A stretch of DNA of 7,111 nt, from contig JAVBPK010000080.1 of the NCBI GenBank assembly GCA_031549625.1, positions 1 to 7,111 on the forward strand, written 5' to 3'. This stretch comes from JAISXK01 sp031549625. GTDB taxonomy: Bacteria; Bacillota; Clostridia; Christensenellales; CAG-138. The translations under genes were made by a program, and so were the position numbers. How positions within the stretch are numbered: position 1 is the stretch's first letter; every line of letters starts with the position of its first letter. The notes beneath the pieces are model-generated. The model had not been told where the DNA came from. It made no database searches and saw nothing but the letters and a program-made list of their open reading frames with translations. Positions 1 through 5,480 of this stretch are shown in pieces.

Positions 1-1
1 A

Positions 2-142
2 GACCCGAGCCAGAATATGAAAGCAGAAATCCATGACGCTATATTAAAGCAAACCTGCCTGCATATAGGCGGCCTGCTGACCAGGGCCATGGAAAACGAG
101 GCAATAAGCGCTCTGGTAGAAAAGTTGGGTACGGGTGTATAA
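2..142 (+). CDS. C-terminal end of an unrecognised protein (5' end outside the window)
   Basis: One frame is open from the window edge to a TAA at 140-142 and gives 46 residues, beginning Asp-Pro-Ser-Gln-Asn and ending Lys-Leu-Gly-Thr-Gly-Val. The segment looks amphipathic and helical (Met-Glu-Asn-Glu-Ala-Ile-Ser-Ala-Leu-Val-Glu-Lys-Leu) and has one Cys. I do not recognise a family. It lies 67 bases upstream of the sulfotransferase on the same strand. No hairpin with a T tract separates them, so they are probably co-transcribed; if so, this may be another surface-polysaccharide gene, but that is inferred from position only. A chance open frame of 46 codons is possible, though the upstream position and lack of another candidate favour a real gene end. 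Confidence 0.5.
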   Translation, partial: DPSQNMKAEIHDAILKQTCLHIGGLLTRAMENEAISALVEKLGTGV

Positions 143-187
143 ATATTATTCTGCTCTCATCTTTGTCGCACAATTTATGCTCAAATG

Positions 188-193
188 AAAGGA
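188..193 (+). promoter_or_regulatory. Distant ribosome binding site of the sulfotransferase gene
   Basis: AAAGGA is the only Shine-Dalgarno-like sequence before the ATG at 210, with a 16-base spacer, longer than the usual 5-10. No ATG, GTG or TTG start lies closer in frame, and the next upstream in-frame codon blocking extension is a TGA at 186-188. Translation may therefore be inefficient or depend on coupling. Confidence 0.4.
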
Positions 194-209
194 TCTCATA
201 AACGCAGTC

Positions 210-2072
210 ATGATAAAAAGATTAATTCTACACGTCGGCTTACCCAAAACCGGAACATCCAGCATACAGGAAACATTGGCTCGCGAGCAAAACCAAGCTT
301 TATTGCATGCGCGTGGCTATGAGTATCCTGTGCGATTGGGCTGTAATTATAGCGTAGCATTGTATAATCTTTTTACTTTACGTCCACATGCAGATTTTGT
401 GGAAAATATTTTCAGCAAAAGTTCAGAAGAAGAAATCATCCAGTGGAATAAGGAGCATGCCGTTTTCTTGCGGGAACTCATCCACTCCAGCCATCGCGAT
501 ACGCTTATTCTTTCCGGGGAGAGCCTATGCATGTTGCCCTCCGCCTCATTAATAAACCTCAAAGAGTTTTTTCTGCGGGCGGGCATTGAAGAAGTCAAAA
601 CACTCTTTTGTGTGCGCAATCCAGTTGATCATTGGATTAGTAGCCTTCAATGGCGGACTGTTGTCGGAACACTGCCACCCAAACACAACCTCAACTCTGT
701 TATACGCATTTATTGCGAAAATGTTCTTGGCGCGTTCGCAAAAGAAGACATACTTTTCTATACATTTGAGGATGCGCTTGCGTATGGGGGGCCCGTGCAG
801 TATTTTTTGCACTTGCTTGATTTTACGCCGGAGGAAATTCAAAAATTTACATTTTTACGCGTAAACGAATCATGTTCGCAGCAAATTGTAGATTTTTTTG
901 CTTATTGCGACAAAAAAATTCCGTTGCTCACGGACGATCGCCATTCCCTGAATCCTCTGCGCCAAGAGTATTTCCTGGCCCCTTTTCGCGGAGTTTCCGG
1001 CAATAAATTTGATATCCCTCCCGCCGAAAAGCTTGCTCTCGCGAAAGCTATGATGCCCACCGCCCTATGGTTAAAAGCGAATTTGGGCATCGATTACTGC
1101 GATGCGCTTGCAAATATTCGCCCGAAGCAGCTGCCCCCTTGCCGGCAGGATACGCTCGATGAAATGTTCGATGCGTTTAGGCAAGCGAATCTAAAAGCAA
1201 AAGAGCTTTTCATTTCCTTTCTGAGGGAAGAGAAGCAGGAAGAAACCGGCTTCCACGCATTGCTGCAAAAATGCGAACAACATTTGTTGTTTTACACCGA
1301 TTTAGGCGGCGACGCCGCCCTGCACAGCGGCATTCCTCTTCCACCCATAGAATACCTGCAGCTGTTCTATGACCGGGGAAACGGCCTCCGCGAGGTGGAT
1401 TCTTTGCGCTTTTATTATGACAGCGAGGCAGGTTCCATCTCGTTTGAATTAGAAGCCCCAAACGTGCACGCGATTCGAATCGATCCAAGCACACGCCCCT
1501 GTATGGCAAGAATGGATCGCCTACGCATAAACGGCGGAACCGAATATACCATAACCGGCGGTAACTGGTGCCTGCACCATGGAAATACATTTGTGTTTGC
1601 GCAGCCGGATCCGCAGATATATATCCAATCGCCTGAGCAGATTAAAACCATCACGTTTGATTTATTCATCGATATATCAAACGGAGATTTTACGCACATT
1701 ACCCATACCCATTTGGCCATGGCGCTAACAAGGCAGCAAGCGGAAACGCTCGACGCGGCTACCCGTGCGTTCGAAGCGGACAATGCCGCGCTTAACGCCG
1801 AGCTTAACGCCGAGCTTAACGCCGAGCTTAACGCGCGTGAAACAATCATTTCCGGGCTTCAGGCAAATAATGCCGCGCTCGAAACAGAGCTTGACGCGTG
1901 CAAAAGAACCATTTATGCGCTTGAATTGAACAATTCCGCGCTCGGGGCAGGGCTTGACGCGCTGCAACAACAAAGCGCCCGGCAAACCGCCTTCATCGCC
2001 GCCATGCAGCGATCCCGCTTATATAAGCTTGGAAAAAAGCTGGGCCGCTTTCAAACGCCGGATATAGACTAG
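210..2072 (+). CDS. PAPS-dependent sulfotransferase with C-terminal beta-rich domain and repeat coiled coil
   Basis: This cytoplasmic-looking enzyme (no signal peptide) should transfer sulfate from PAPS to a hydroxyl of a glycan or other acceptor. The 5'-phosphosulfate loop is at residues 8-20 (H-V-G-L-P-K-T-G-T-S-S, with Lys13 as the conserved lysine). The 3'-phosphate motif is at 134-149 (C-V-R-N-P-V-D-H-W-I-S-S-L, with Arg136 and Ser144/145). A G-E-S-L motif lies at 103-106. Residues about 380-490 look like a beta-rich domain (L-Q-L-F-Y-D-R-G-N-G) of a type I associate with surface-glycan glycosyltransferases. Residues about 505-597 form a coiled coil with LNAE repeats, followed by a basic tail (S-R-L-Y-K-L-G-K-K-L). 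The ATG at 210 fits the family start, but its best Shine-Dalgarno (AAAGGA, 188-193) is 16 bases away, so initiation may be weak. An in-frame TGA at 186-188 excludes a longer form except from rare start codons. The 3' end converges on cysNC 66 bases away. The acceptor is unknown. Confidence 0.88.
   Translation: MIKRLILHVGLPKTGTSSIQETLAREQNQALLHARGYEYPVRLGCNYSVALYNLFTLRPHADFVENIFSKSSEEEIIQWNKEHAVFLRELIHSSHRDTLILSGESLCMLPSASLINLKEFFLRAGIEEVKTLFCVRNPVDHWISSLQWRTVVGTLPPKHNLNSVIRIYCENVLGAFAKEDILFYTFEDALAYGGPVQYFLHLLDFTPEEIQKFTFLRVNESCSQQIVDFFAYCDKKIPLLTDDRHSLNPLRQEYFLAPFRGVSGNKFDIPPAEKLALAKAMMPTALWLKANLGIDYCDALANIRPKQLPPCRQDTLDEMFDAFRQANLKAKELFISFLREEKQEETGFHALLQKCEQHLLFYTDLGGDAALHSGIPLPPIEYLQLFYDRGNGLREVDSLRFYYDSEAGSISFELEAPNVHAIRIDPSTRPCMARMDRLRINGGTEYTITGGNWCLHHGNTFVFAQPDPQIYIQSPEQIKTITFDLFIDISNGDFTHITHTHLAMALTRQQAETLDAATRAFEADNAALNAELNAELNAELNARETIISGLQANNAALETELDACKRTIYALELNNSALGAGLDALQQQSARQTAFIAAMQRSRLYKLGKKLGRFQTPDID
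1791..1834 (+). repeat. 12-bp tandem repeat coding for LNAE units
   Basis: The unit CTTAACGCCGAG occurs three times without change (1791-1802, 1803-1814, 1815-1826) and is followed by a partial fourth copy (CTTAACGC, 1827-1834). It encodes Leu-Asn-Ala-Glu repeats inside the coiled coil of the sulfotransferase. The unit length is a multiple of three, so copy-number change would lengthen or shorten the coil without a frameshift. Weaker related units follow downstream (N-N-A-A-L-E-T-E-L-D-A and N-N-S-A-L-G-A-G-L-D-A). Confidence 0.9.
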
Positions 2073-2135
2073 GCAAATCCGTCCGCTCCGCCACGCGCGC
2101 AAGCCCATGCCAAATCCCCTACTCCAAGCCAACCA

Positions 2136-2160
2136 CGCCTAGCCTCCCAGGCGCGCTTTT
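2136..2160 (+). terminator. Weak terminator-like hairpin after the sulfotransferase gene
   Basis: CGCCT (2136-2140) pairs with AGGCG (2149-2153) across an eight-base loop and is followed by CGCTTTT. It could end rightward transcription in the convergent gap, but the stem is only five pairs and overlaps the end of the cysNC coding region. The rest of the gap (2073-2138) shows no gene and no better terminator in either direction. Confidence 0.25.
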
Positions 2161-3971
2161 AGTACGTCAAGCACCGTGTCCGCGGCCCCGCTGATGGAAC
2201 CAATGCTCATATCTATCGCGATATCCGGCTGCTCCGGTGGCTCGTATGGGCTGGATATGCCCGTAAACGCGGGGATGCCGCCCTCTCGCGCCTTTTTGTA
2301 AAGGCCTTTCACATCGCGCCTTTCGCACGTTTCCAGCGGCGTGCTCACATACACTTCCATAAAACTCTCGTGCCCAATGCTGTCCTTTGCCCTTGCGCGA
2401 TCCTCCTTGTATGGCGAGATCAAAGCAGTTATAACGATGATTCCCGCATCATTGAGCAGTTTTGCCACTTCCGCGGTGCGCCGCACGTTTTCTACTCTAT
2501 CCTGCTCCGTAAAGCCCAAGTTCGCGTTTAATCCATGGCGCAAATTATCGCCATCCAACAACATCGTATGCTTGCCAAGCGCGGCCAGGCGTCTTTCCAG
2601 CTCGTTTGCCAGCGCGCTCTTGCCCGCGCCGGAAAGGCCCGTAAGCCAGATTGTCATAGGCGTTTGGCCTTTTTGTTGCGCGCGCGATTCACGCGTTACC
2701 ACCGTATCCTGCCAAACCACGTTTTGTGCGCGCCGCAAGGAATGCAAAACCACGCCGCAGGCCGAGGTCATGTTCGTGATTCTATCGATCAATATGAACG
2801 AGCCAAGTGCCTGCTGCTGTTCAAAAGGCGTCAGTACGATCGGCTCGATGAGCGATATGTCGCATTCGGCTATCTCATTTTTGTACAGCTTCTCCGCTTT
2901 TAGCCGCTTGCCCGTCTCGGGCTCAACCCTGTGCTTGAGTTTGATAATTTCGGCGGGCAGCTGCTTGGTAGCGCATTTTAACCAATACCCACGTCCTGGA
3001 ATAAGGGGTGAATCGTCCATCCACAGCAAATTGGCCGAAAAAAGGCTGGTTTGCTCAACCGGCAAAGCACCGGTAATAACATCCCCGCGTGAAGCGTCAA
3101 TCTCGCGGTCGAGTAACAACGTCACAGGCTGCCCCTCGCCAGCGCTTTCCATTTCCCGATCCCCTACAAGCAGCCGCTTGATATGCGCCTTTTCGCCGCT
3201 TGGGCGCACCGCGACCTCGTCCCCAACGCACGCGCGGCCCGCAAATACTTGTCCCTGAAAGCCGCGAAACGTATGATTTGGGCGCGATACCCGCTGCACA
3301 GGCATGAAAAAGCCCGTATCCTCACCGCGCTCCGCAGAAACATCCACGTTTTCCAGGTACGGCAACAACGCGGGCCCTTTATACCAGCCCATGCGTTCAG
3401 ACAGATACAAAATATTATCGCCACCTGTAGCGGAAAGCGGAATAACCTGCAGCGATTGCACCGGAAACTGCGCCATATATCCTTTGAACGCGTTTTCAAT
3501 CTCTTTAAAACGGTAGAAATCGAAATCCACAAGATCCATTTTATTAACAGCCAGCACAAAATGCTGAATGCCCATCAGCGAGCAAATGCGTGTATGCCGC
3601 AGAGTCTGGGATATCACGCCGTTTGCGACGTCCACCAAAATAACCGCCAGCTCCGCAAAGGAAGCGCCCACGGCCATATTTCTGGTGTATTGCTCGTGCC
3701 CCGGGCAGTCGGCAACGATGAAGGATCGCTTCTCGGTTGTAAAATACCGATAGGCCACATCGATGGTTATTTTTTGTTCGCGTTCGGCCATCAATCCGTC
3801 AAGCAGCAAGGAATAGTCCAGCGCGCCATCCCGCTGACCCAGGCGCGAATCAAGCTCCAGCGCCCTCTCCTGATCCGCAAACAAAAGTTTAGCGCCATAC
3901 AGCAGGTGCCCGATAAGTGTGGATTTGCCATCATCTACAGAACCGCATGTAATAAATTTTAGCCGCTGCAT
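2139..3971 (-). CDS. cysNC: Bifunctional sulfate adenylyltransferase large subunit / adenylylsulfate kinase (CysN-CysC fusion)
   Basis: The N-terminal part (about 1-430) is the GTPase subunit of ATP sulfurylase, which couples GTP hydrolysis to APS formation by CysD. It shows G1 G-S-V-D-D-G-K-S-T (10-18), switch I I-T-I-D-V-A-Y (68-74), G3 D-C-P-G-H (88-92) and G4 N-K-M-D (143-146), followed by beta-barrel domains. The C-terminal part (about 438-610) is APS kinase, which phosphorylates APS to PAPS: P-loop G-L-S-G-A-G-K-S (445-452), L-D-G-D-N-L-R-H-G-L (472-481) and I-S-P-Y-K (518-522) with the usual phospho-acceptor Ser519. Total length fits the NodQ/CysNC type. The ATG shares one base with the cysD stop (TAATG), and GGGAGGG at 3981-3987 sits nine bases upstream of the ATG, so translation is probably coupled. 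One oddity is Lys67 where related GTPases usually have Gly (R-E-x-G-I-T). Confidence 0.95.
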   Translation of the reverse strand: MQRLKFITCGSVDDGKSTLIGHLLYGAKLLFADQERALELDSRLGQRDGALDYSLLLDGLMAEREQKITIDVAYRYFTTEKRSFIVADCPGHEQYTRNMAVGASFAELAVILVDVANGVISQTLRHTRICSLMGIQHFVLAVNKMDLVDFDFYRFKEIENAFKGYMAQFPVQSLQVIPLSATGGDNILYLSERMGWYKGPALLPYLENVDVSAERGEDTGFFMPVQRVSRPNHTFRGFQGQVFAGRACVGDEVAVRPSGEKAHIKRLLVGDREMESAGEGQPVTLLLDREIDASRGDVITGALPVEQTSLFSANLLWMDDSPLIPGRGYWLKCATKQLPAEIIKLKHRVEPETGKRLKAEKLYKNEIAECDISLIEPIVLTPFEQQQALGSFILIDRITNMTSACGVVLHSLRRAQNVVWQDTVVTRESRAQQKGQTPMTIWLTGLSGAGKSALANELERRLAALGKHTMLLDGDNLRHGLNANLGFTEQDRVENVRRTAEVAKLLNDAGIIVITALISPYKEDRARAKDSIGHESFMEVYVSTPLETCERRDVKGLYKKAREGGIPAFTGISSPYEPPEQPDIAIDMSIGSISGAADTVLDVLKARLGG

Positions 3972-4873
3972 TAAAAATAGCCCTCCCGCTTACGCCGTTC
4001 CATAGAGCCCGCCGCTTCATGGTCGATCACGCGGCTTGTGCGCTCGGATTGTATCGCGCCCAACGTTTCCGCAATGATTTCGTCGAGCGTTTCAGCGTCC
4101 GATTCATGCCCGCCGGTAAGCGGATAGCAGCCGAGCGTGCGAAAGCGCATTTTTTTCATTTGCGGTTCTTCGCCTGGCAAAAGCCGCATGCGTTCGTCAT
4201 CCACAAGGATGAGGTTGTGCTCCCGCTGCACCACCGGCCGCACTTTCGCGAAATACAACGGCACGATCTCAATATTTTCGCGCTTTATATACTGCCAGAT
4301 ATCGCTCTCTGTCCAGTTCGAAAGTGGAAATACGCGTATGCTTTCGCCTTTGTGGATGCGCGTATTATATAGATTCCAAAGCTCCGGCCGCTGATTCTTA
4401 GGATCCCACGCATGGCTGGCGCTGCGGAAGGAGAATATGCGTTCTTTCGCGCGTGATTTTTCCTCATCGCGCCGCGCGCCGCCAAAGATAGCCGTAAAAC
4501 CATACTTATCCAGCGCGTCGCGCAAGGCTACCGTTTTCATGATGTCGGTATATGCCGCGCCATGATCGAACGGATTGATCCCCTGCGCCCGTCCCTCCTC
4601 ATTTGTATATACAAGCAATTCTATGCCGAGTTCCTTTGCCTTTCTGTCCCGAAACGCAATCATCTCTTTAAACTTCCAGGTTGTATCGACATGCAAAAGC
4701 GGAAACGGCAAGCGTTCAGGATAGAACGCTTTTTGCGCCAGCCGTAGCATAACTGAGCTGTCCTTTCCTATAGAATAGAGCATCACAGGCTTTTCGCATT
4801 CGGCCGCCACTTCGCGAAAAATATAGATGGCTTCCGCTTCCAGCGCATCAAGCTGACTGTTTTCCATCTTCAC
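3971..4873 (-). CDS. cysD: Sulfate adenylyltransferase small subunit (ATP sulfurylase, CysD)
   Basis: This is the catalytic subunit that joins sulfate to ATP to give APS and pyrophosphate, working as a complex with CysN. It belongs to the PP-loop ATP pyrophosphatase fold: S-I-G-K-D-S-S at 34-40, L-H-V-D-T-T-W at 60-66, G-G-A-R-R-D-E-E-K-S at 131-140, S-N-W-T-E-S-D-I-W at 185-193 and the family-typical end M-E-R-R-K-R-E-G-Y-F. The 300-residue length is normal. The start is either GTG at 4873 (GGGAGG five bases upstream) or ATG at 4867 (same site, 11 bases); the two differ by only two residues. It is the first gene of a two-gene unit with cysNC. No sulfate-reduction genes are nearby, so the product is probably used for sulfation rather than for cysteine synthesis. 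Confidence 0.95.
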   Translation of the reverse strand: MKMENSQLDALEAEAIYIFREVAAECEKPVMLYSIGKDSSVMLRLAQKAFYPERLPFPLLHVDTTWKFKEMIAFRDRKAKELGIELLVYTNEEGRAQGINPFDHGAAYTDIMKTVALRDALDKYGFTAIFGGARRDEEKSRAKERIFSFRSASHAWDPKNQRPELWNLYNTRIHKGESIRVFPLSNWTESDIWQYIKRENIEIVPLYFAKVRPVVQREHNLILVDDERMRLLPGEEPQMKKMRFRTLGCYPLTGGHESDAETLDEIIAETLGAIQSERTSRVIDHEAAGSMERRKREGYF

Positions 4874-4878
4874 CGCCC

Positions 4879-4884
4879 CCTCCC
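4879..4884 (-). promoter_or_regulatory. Strong ribosome binding site of cysD
   Basis: On the minus strand a purine run reads AAAGGGAGGGGG (4887-4876). The GGGAGG core is five bases from the GTG at 4873 and 11 from the ATG at 4867, so it does not decide between the two starts. Confidence 0.65.
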
Positions 4885-4887
4885 TTT

Positions 4888-4901
4888 ACGTTGATGAACG
4901 T
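4888..4901 (-). promoter_or_regulatory. Small leader hairpin just before the cysD ribosome binding site
   Basis: ACGTT and AACGT (4897-4901 and 4888-4892) are inverted around a four-base loop, giving a five-pair stem that abuts the purine-rich ribosome binding site of cysD. It could influence translation or be a protein-binding site, or it could be chance. Confidence 0.3.
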
Positions 4902-4923
4902 TAAAATAAGCGCTTTAATAAAC

Positions 4924-4952
4924 ATTATACTACACCAATCTTTTAATATCGA
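4924..4952 (-). promoter_or_regulatory. Candidate proximal promoter of cysD-cysNC
   Basis: On the minus strand a perfect TATAAT (-10, 4929-4924) lies 17 bases from TCGATA (-35, 4952-4947; four of six matches). Transcription would begin near 4917, giving a leader of about 44 bases. An eight-base palindrome AAGCGCTT (4908-4915) sits at the expected start of transcription, and a ten-base palindrome AGCCTAGGCT (4972-4981) lies upstream of the -35. Either could be an operator. Confidence 0.5.
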
Positions 4953-5015
4953 CACAATAAGCCGTTTGCACAGCCTAGGCTAGTAAAGGATTGTTCAGCA
5001 GTTTAGGGAAAAATA

Positions 5016-5044
5016 TTGACAGCCAGCAGCCCACAGCATAAAAT
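5016..5044 (+). promoter_or_regulatory. Strong rightward promoter facing the structured intergenic segment
   Basis: A perfect TTGACA (5016-5021), a 17-base spacer and TAAAAT (5039-5044; five of six) fit the housekeeping sigma consensus. Transcription would begin near 5051 and run into the inverted repeats at 5088-5188. It does not serve any gene on the plus strand within the window. Confidence 0.55.
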
Positions 5045-5072
5045 TGAGGCGGAAATTTTCGATTCAAGAATT

Positions 5073-5101
5073 ATTATAATATGCTTATCACACGATGTGA
5101 A
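5073..5101 (-). promoter_or_regulatory. Candidate distal promoter of cysD-cysNC with overlapping palindrome
   Basis: On the minus strand TTCACA (5101-5096; five of six) lies 17 bases from a perfect TATAAT (5078-5073). Transcription would begin near 5066 and give cysD a leader of about 190 bases. The inverted repeat TCACA-CGA-TGTGA (5088-5100) overlaps the -35 and is a possible operator. The rightward promoter at 5016-5044 lies within this leader and faces it. Confidence 0.45.
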
Positions 5102-5161
5102 TGGCGAACCCGGAGCGCGAGAGGTAAAATGCCGTAATCCCGGCAGGGTTTTCGCCAACCT

Positions 5162-5188
5162 AAAACGCCCAGAAATACTGGGCGTTTT
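5162..5188. terminator. Perfect 11-bp hairpin, probable bidirectional intrinsic terminator
   Basis: AAAACGCCCAG (5162-5172) and CTGGGCGTTTT (5178-5188) are exact inverted repeats around AAATA. The GC-rich core is followed by four T residues on either strand, so it can act both ways: to end the rightward structured RNA and to stop leftward readthrough from the lipoprotein genes into cysD. The T runs are short, so efficiency may be moderate. Confidence 0.7.
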
Positions 5189-5290
5189 GATTGGATATCT
5201 TTGGTGGGATATTAAAATGCGCAGCGATACAGCGTTTACCCGCGAACCCTCCAAAATGAAGGATTTCGATAGCTAACAAGCAGTATTTCA

Positions 5291-5311
5291 GCGCAAATAT
5301 ATTCTTTGCGC
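5291..5311 (-). terminator. Hairpin just after the lipoprotein gene
   Basis: GCGCAAA (5291-5297) and TTTGCGC (5305-5311) are exact inverted repeats around a seven-base loop and lie 10 bases past the stop codon of the lipoprotein gene. No T run follows on the minus strand, so it is more likely an RNA 3'-end protecting stem or a factor-dependent stop than a classical terminator. The span 5189-5290 shows nothing else I can name. Confidence 0.35.
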
Positions 5312-5321
5312 CTCCTCATAA

Positions 5322-5480
5322 TCACCAGTCGCCGTCGACATCGCCATCGCCATAGTCGCCGGAATAGTCGCCGTAATCTCCGGAGTACTCTTCATCGCTG
5401 TCGCCATAGTCGCTGGGATCATAGTCGCCCCAGTCGCCGGAGTAGTCGCCCGAGTCGCTTTCGCCGACATAGCCGTCCGT
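5322..5480 (-). repeat. Imperfect short repeats coding for Asp-Tyr-Ser-Gly units
   Basis: The 3' end of the lipoprotein gene is built of imperfect six- to nine-base units (GACTAT, GGCGAC and variants on the minus strand) that encode alternating Asp-Tyr, Ser-Gly-Asp and Gly-Asp. The pattern suggests expansion by slippage and could vary in length between strains. Confidence 0.6.

Larger units (their letters stand above)
5051..5190 (+). ncRNA. Candidate small structured RNA of unknown family
   Basis: A transcript from the promoter at 5016-5044 to the hairpin at 5162-5188 would be about 140 bases. Three structures lie almost end to end: TCACA/TGTGA around CGA (5088-5100); TGGCGAA (5102-5108) pairing with TTCGCCA (5151-5157), continued by CCC/GGG and enclosing TGCCG/CGGCA (5130-5134 with 5141-5145); and the 11-pair terminator-like hairpin. 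I compared it by eye with common riboswitch classes, 4.5S RNA and tmRNA and saw no match. The frame open through it (5016-5276) would start at a TTG inside the -35 box with no good ribosome binding site, which argues against a protein. It might instead be a dispersed repeat element. Confidence 0.4.

Noticed and set aside
1415..1849. Minus-strand open frame with Leu-Ser-Ser-Ala repeats
   Set aside because: It is the complement of the LNAE repeats in the sulfotransferase coiled coil and has no supporting start site.
2341..3258. Long plus-strand open frame (305 codons) opposite cysNC
   Set aside because: The opposite strand encodes an intact CysN-CysC with all motifs; this frame has no family features.
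4908..4981. Palindromes near cysD as a riboswitch or CysB/CymR-type site
   Set aside because: They are short, and I cannot match them to a defined regulator motif, so they are only mentioned as possible operators.
5088..5100. TCACA-N3-TGTGA as a CRP site
   Set aside because: A CRP site is TGTGA-N6-TCACA. Here the half-sites are reversed and the spacer is three, so it is not a CRP consensus.
5003..5254. Open frame of 83 codons on the minus strand in the same region
   Set aside because: TTG start, no ribosome binding site, and it runs through the terminator-like hairpin and the promoters.
5016..5276. Open frame of 86 codons on the plus strand in the intergenic region
   Set aside because: It begins with TTG inside a consensus -35 box, has no good ribosome binding site, and contains a perfect 11-pair hairpin. 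Structure and promoter layout fit RNA better. I kept the option of a repeat element open.
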